Shown here: piece after piece, positions 63,330-64,000 of the stretch | How the letters are laid out: every line of letters begins with the position of its first letter | How positions within the stretch are numbered: position 1 is the stretch's first letter | Assembly: GCF_009828585.1 (NCBI RefSeq) | Contig: NZ_WSRZ01000018.1 | Location: forward strand, 1 to 64,000 | Origin: Shewanella litoralis | Lineage (GTDB): Bacteria > Pseudomonadota > Gammaproteobacteria > Enterobacterales > Shewanellaceae | Length of the DNA stretch: 64,000 bases | Direction of reading: 5' to 3' | Program-made: the position numbers and the translations under genes | The notes under the pieces: generated by a model | Seen by the model: the letters and a program-made list of their open reading frames with translations, nothing else | The model's database searches: none | Told to the model about the DNA's origin: nothing

Positions 63330-64000
63330 TAACGGCTCCCAAACCTGACTTTTGCCGCTTCTTGCAAGTCGGCGATAATTCTAAAGGCATCTTTTAAATG
63401 TTTTCGCTCAAAGCTGCCGAAATGATCTGGATTGATATTGTTATTAGGCTCTTCGCCTTGTTTTAATGCCACTAATTGATGATTAAACCTAAACGATAAA
63501 ATGAATTTATACGCGCCAATGATATTTTTAAACGAATCATCACTGAGCATGCCTTTTTCGTTAGCGGCTTTAAAACGCTCATCGGTTGCAGAAAGATCGC
63601 ACTCAACTGCAAGCCCATAGATGCGGGCGAGATCGATAATCAAGTTAATGGCGTATTTTTTAACGTCGAGTGTTTTCTTGTTTTCACCGGACTTTTCCAA
63701 TACCAGTTTATTAAAAATCCCTAATGGTGGGTTGGTATTGACGGCATCTTTTACCAATGAGCTTAAAAATTCGCGGTTATTTTTAATGTTGTTGTGTAGC
63801 TCATGACGCAGTTCGGTTTCGTAATCTGCATTGCCATAGATGGTGCGGATTTCGAGAAAGACGCTGATATTAAGTAGGCATTCATATTCTGGGTTAGCGA
63901 CCCATTTTTTATAATATGCTTTCCAGATAGACAAAGATTGGCACCATTTAGGGGTCGATGCCATATAGTTGCCTGAGCACAGTGAGTAATGACAACTGGC
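63329..64000 (-). CDS. DUF294-type nucleotidyltransferase-like protein, C-terminal part (partial)
   Basis: The frame stays open to the right edge, upstream of the apparent ATG at 63964, and reads CHYSLCSGNYMASTPKWCQSL there, so the true start lies outside the window. CxGxxMAS, the WxxYYKKW segment and the helical C-terminal domain (KYAINLIIDLARIYGL, FNHQLVALKQGEEPNNNINP, LKDAFRIIADLQ) match the DUF294/CBS-domain putative nucleotidyltransferases related to GlnD. The expected N-terminal cNMP-binding, CBS and NT domains are not visible. Coupled to the exonuclease gene. Confidence 0.8.
   Translation of the reverse strand, partial: ASCHYSLCSGNYMASTPKWCQSLSIWKAYYKKWVANPEYECLLNISVFLEIRTIYGNADYETELRHELHNNIKNNREFLSSLVKDAVNTNPPLGIFNKLVLEKSGENKKTLDVKKYAINLIIDLARIYGLAVECDLSATDERFKAANEKGMLSDDSFKNIIGAYKFILSFRFNHQLVALKQGEEPNNNINPDHFGSFERKHLKDAFRIIADLQEAAKVRFGSR

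Overview
The window reads as chromosomal DNA of a marine gammaproteobacterium, most likely Shewanella or a close relative in the Alteromonadales. This is judged from the gene set and the protein style: class I fumarase, FadH, the SppA/AnsA pair, a YeaC (DUF1315) protein, a TorF-type porin next to bet genes, a Psr/Phs-type sulfur reductase with a TtrSR-type sensor, and an alginate locus. Base composition is moderately AT-rich. No species call is possible without a search.

Layout. 1-1.1 kb: a periplasmic-type catalase gene whose 3' part is replaced by the end of an ISAs1-like insertion sequence that runs off the left edge. 1.4-25.3 kb: mostly housekeeping genes (HD hydrolase, pabB, fumarase, S9 peptidase, MarC, tRNA-Ser(GGA), RhlE-like helicase, YegS-like lipid kinase, DUF885 lipoprotein, an orphan response regulator with a degenerate receiver, M14 carboxypeptidase, ansA, sppA, fadH, yghU, HAD, SDR, MarR). 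25.5-31.5 kb: a choline-to-glycine-betaine operon (betI-betB-betA, a short BCCT-like transporter and a TorF-like porin) behind a perfect 26-nt palindrome. 31.96-32.24 kb: a MITE-like element with terminal inverted repeats, just upstream of a NifX-like protein gene.

33.0-39.4 kb is the most interesting block. A PAS-sigma54 activator with a Cys-rich PAS segment is divergent from a heme-binding DUF3365 protein and a metallo-beta-lactamase (MBL) protein. It faces an operon of 1-Cys peroxiredoxin, a persulfide-dioxygenase-like MBL protein, a TauE/SafE (TSUP) permease and a rhodanese. Both the peroxiredoxin operon and the DUF3365 gene carry recognisable -24/-12 promoters with similar inverted repeats upstream. 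I read this as a self-contained sigma54-controlled reactive-sulfur detoxification regulon.

39.6-43.3 kb is an AT-rich accessory stretch. It has a small membrane protein, two small genes each followed by an attC-like structure (possible integron-type cassettes without an integrase in view), about 0.9 kb of empty DNA, and an unrecognised membrane-anchored 433-aa protein. 43.5-52.5 kb: an M13 peptidase lipoprotein, then a TtrR/TtrS-like two-component system beside a psrABC-type molybdopterin oxidoreductase operon. 52.6-61.0 kb: an alginate-oligomer utilisation locus (sodium symporter, Eda, KdgK, KdgF and two tandem PL17 oligoalginate lyases) with palindromic operators in the divergent promoter. 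61.1-64 kb: a hotdog thioesterase, a DUF1801 gene broken by one nonsense codon, a hypothetical protein, a DEDDh exonuclease, and the C-terminal part of a DUF294-type protein that continues past the right edge.

How they may work together. The window links respiration and detoxification of sulfur species (psrABC; peroxiredoxin, MBL and rhodanese), osmoprotection (bet) and seaweed polysaccharide use (PL17, kdg, eda), which suits a facultatively anaerobic coastal marine bacterium. Functions are assigned from visible motifs and family knowledge; no database search was run.
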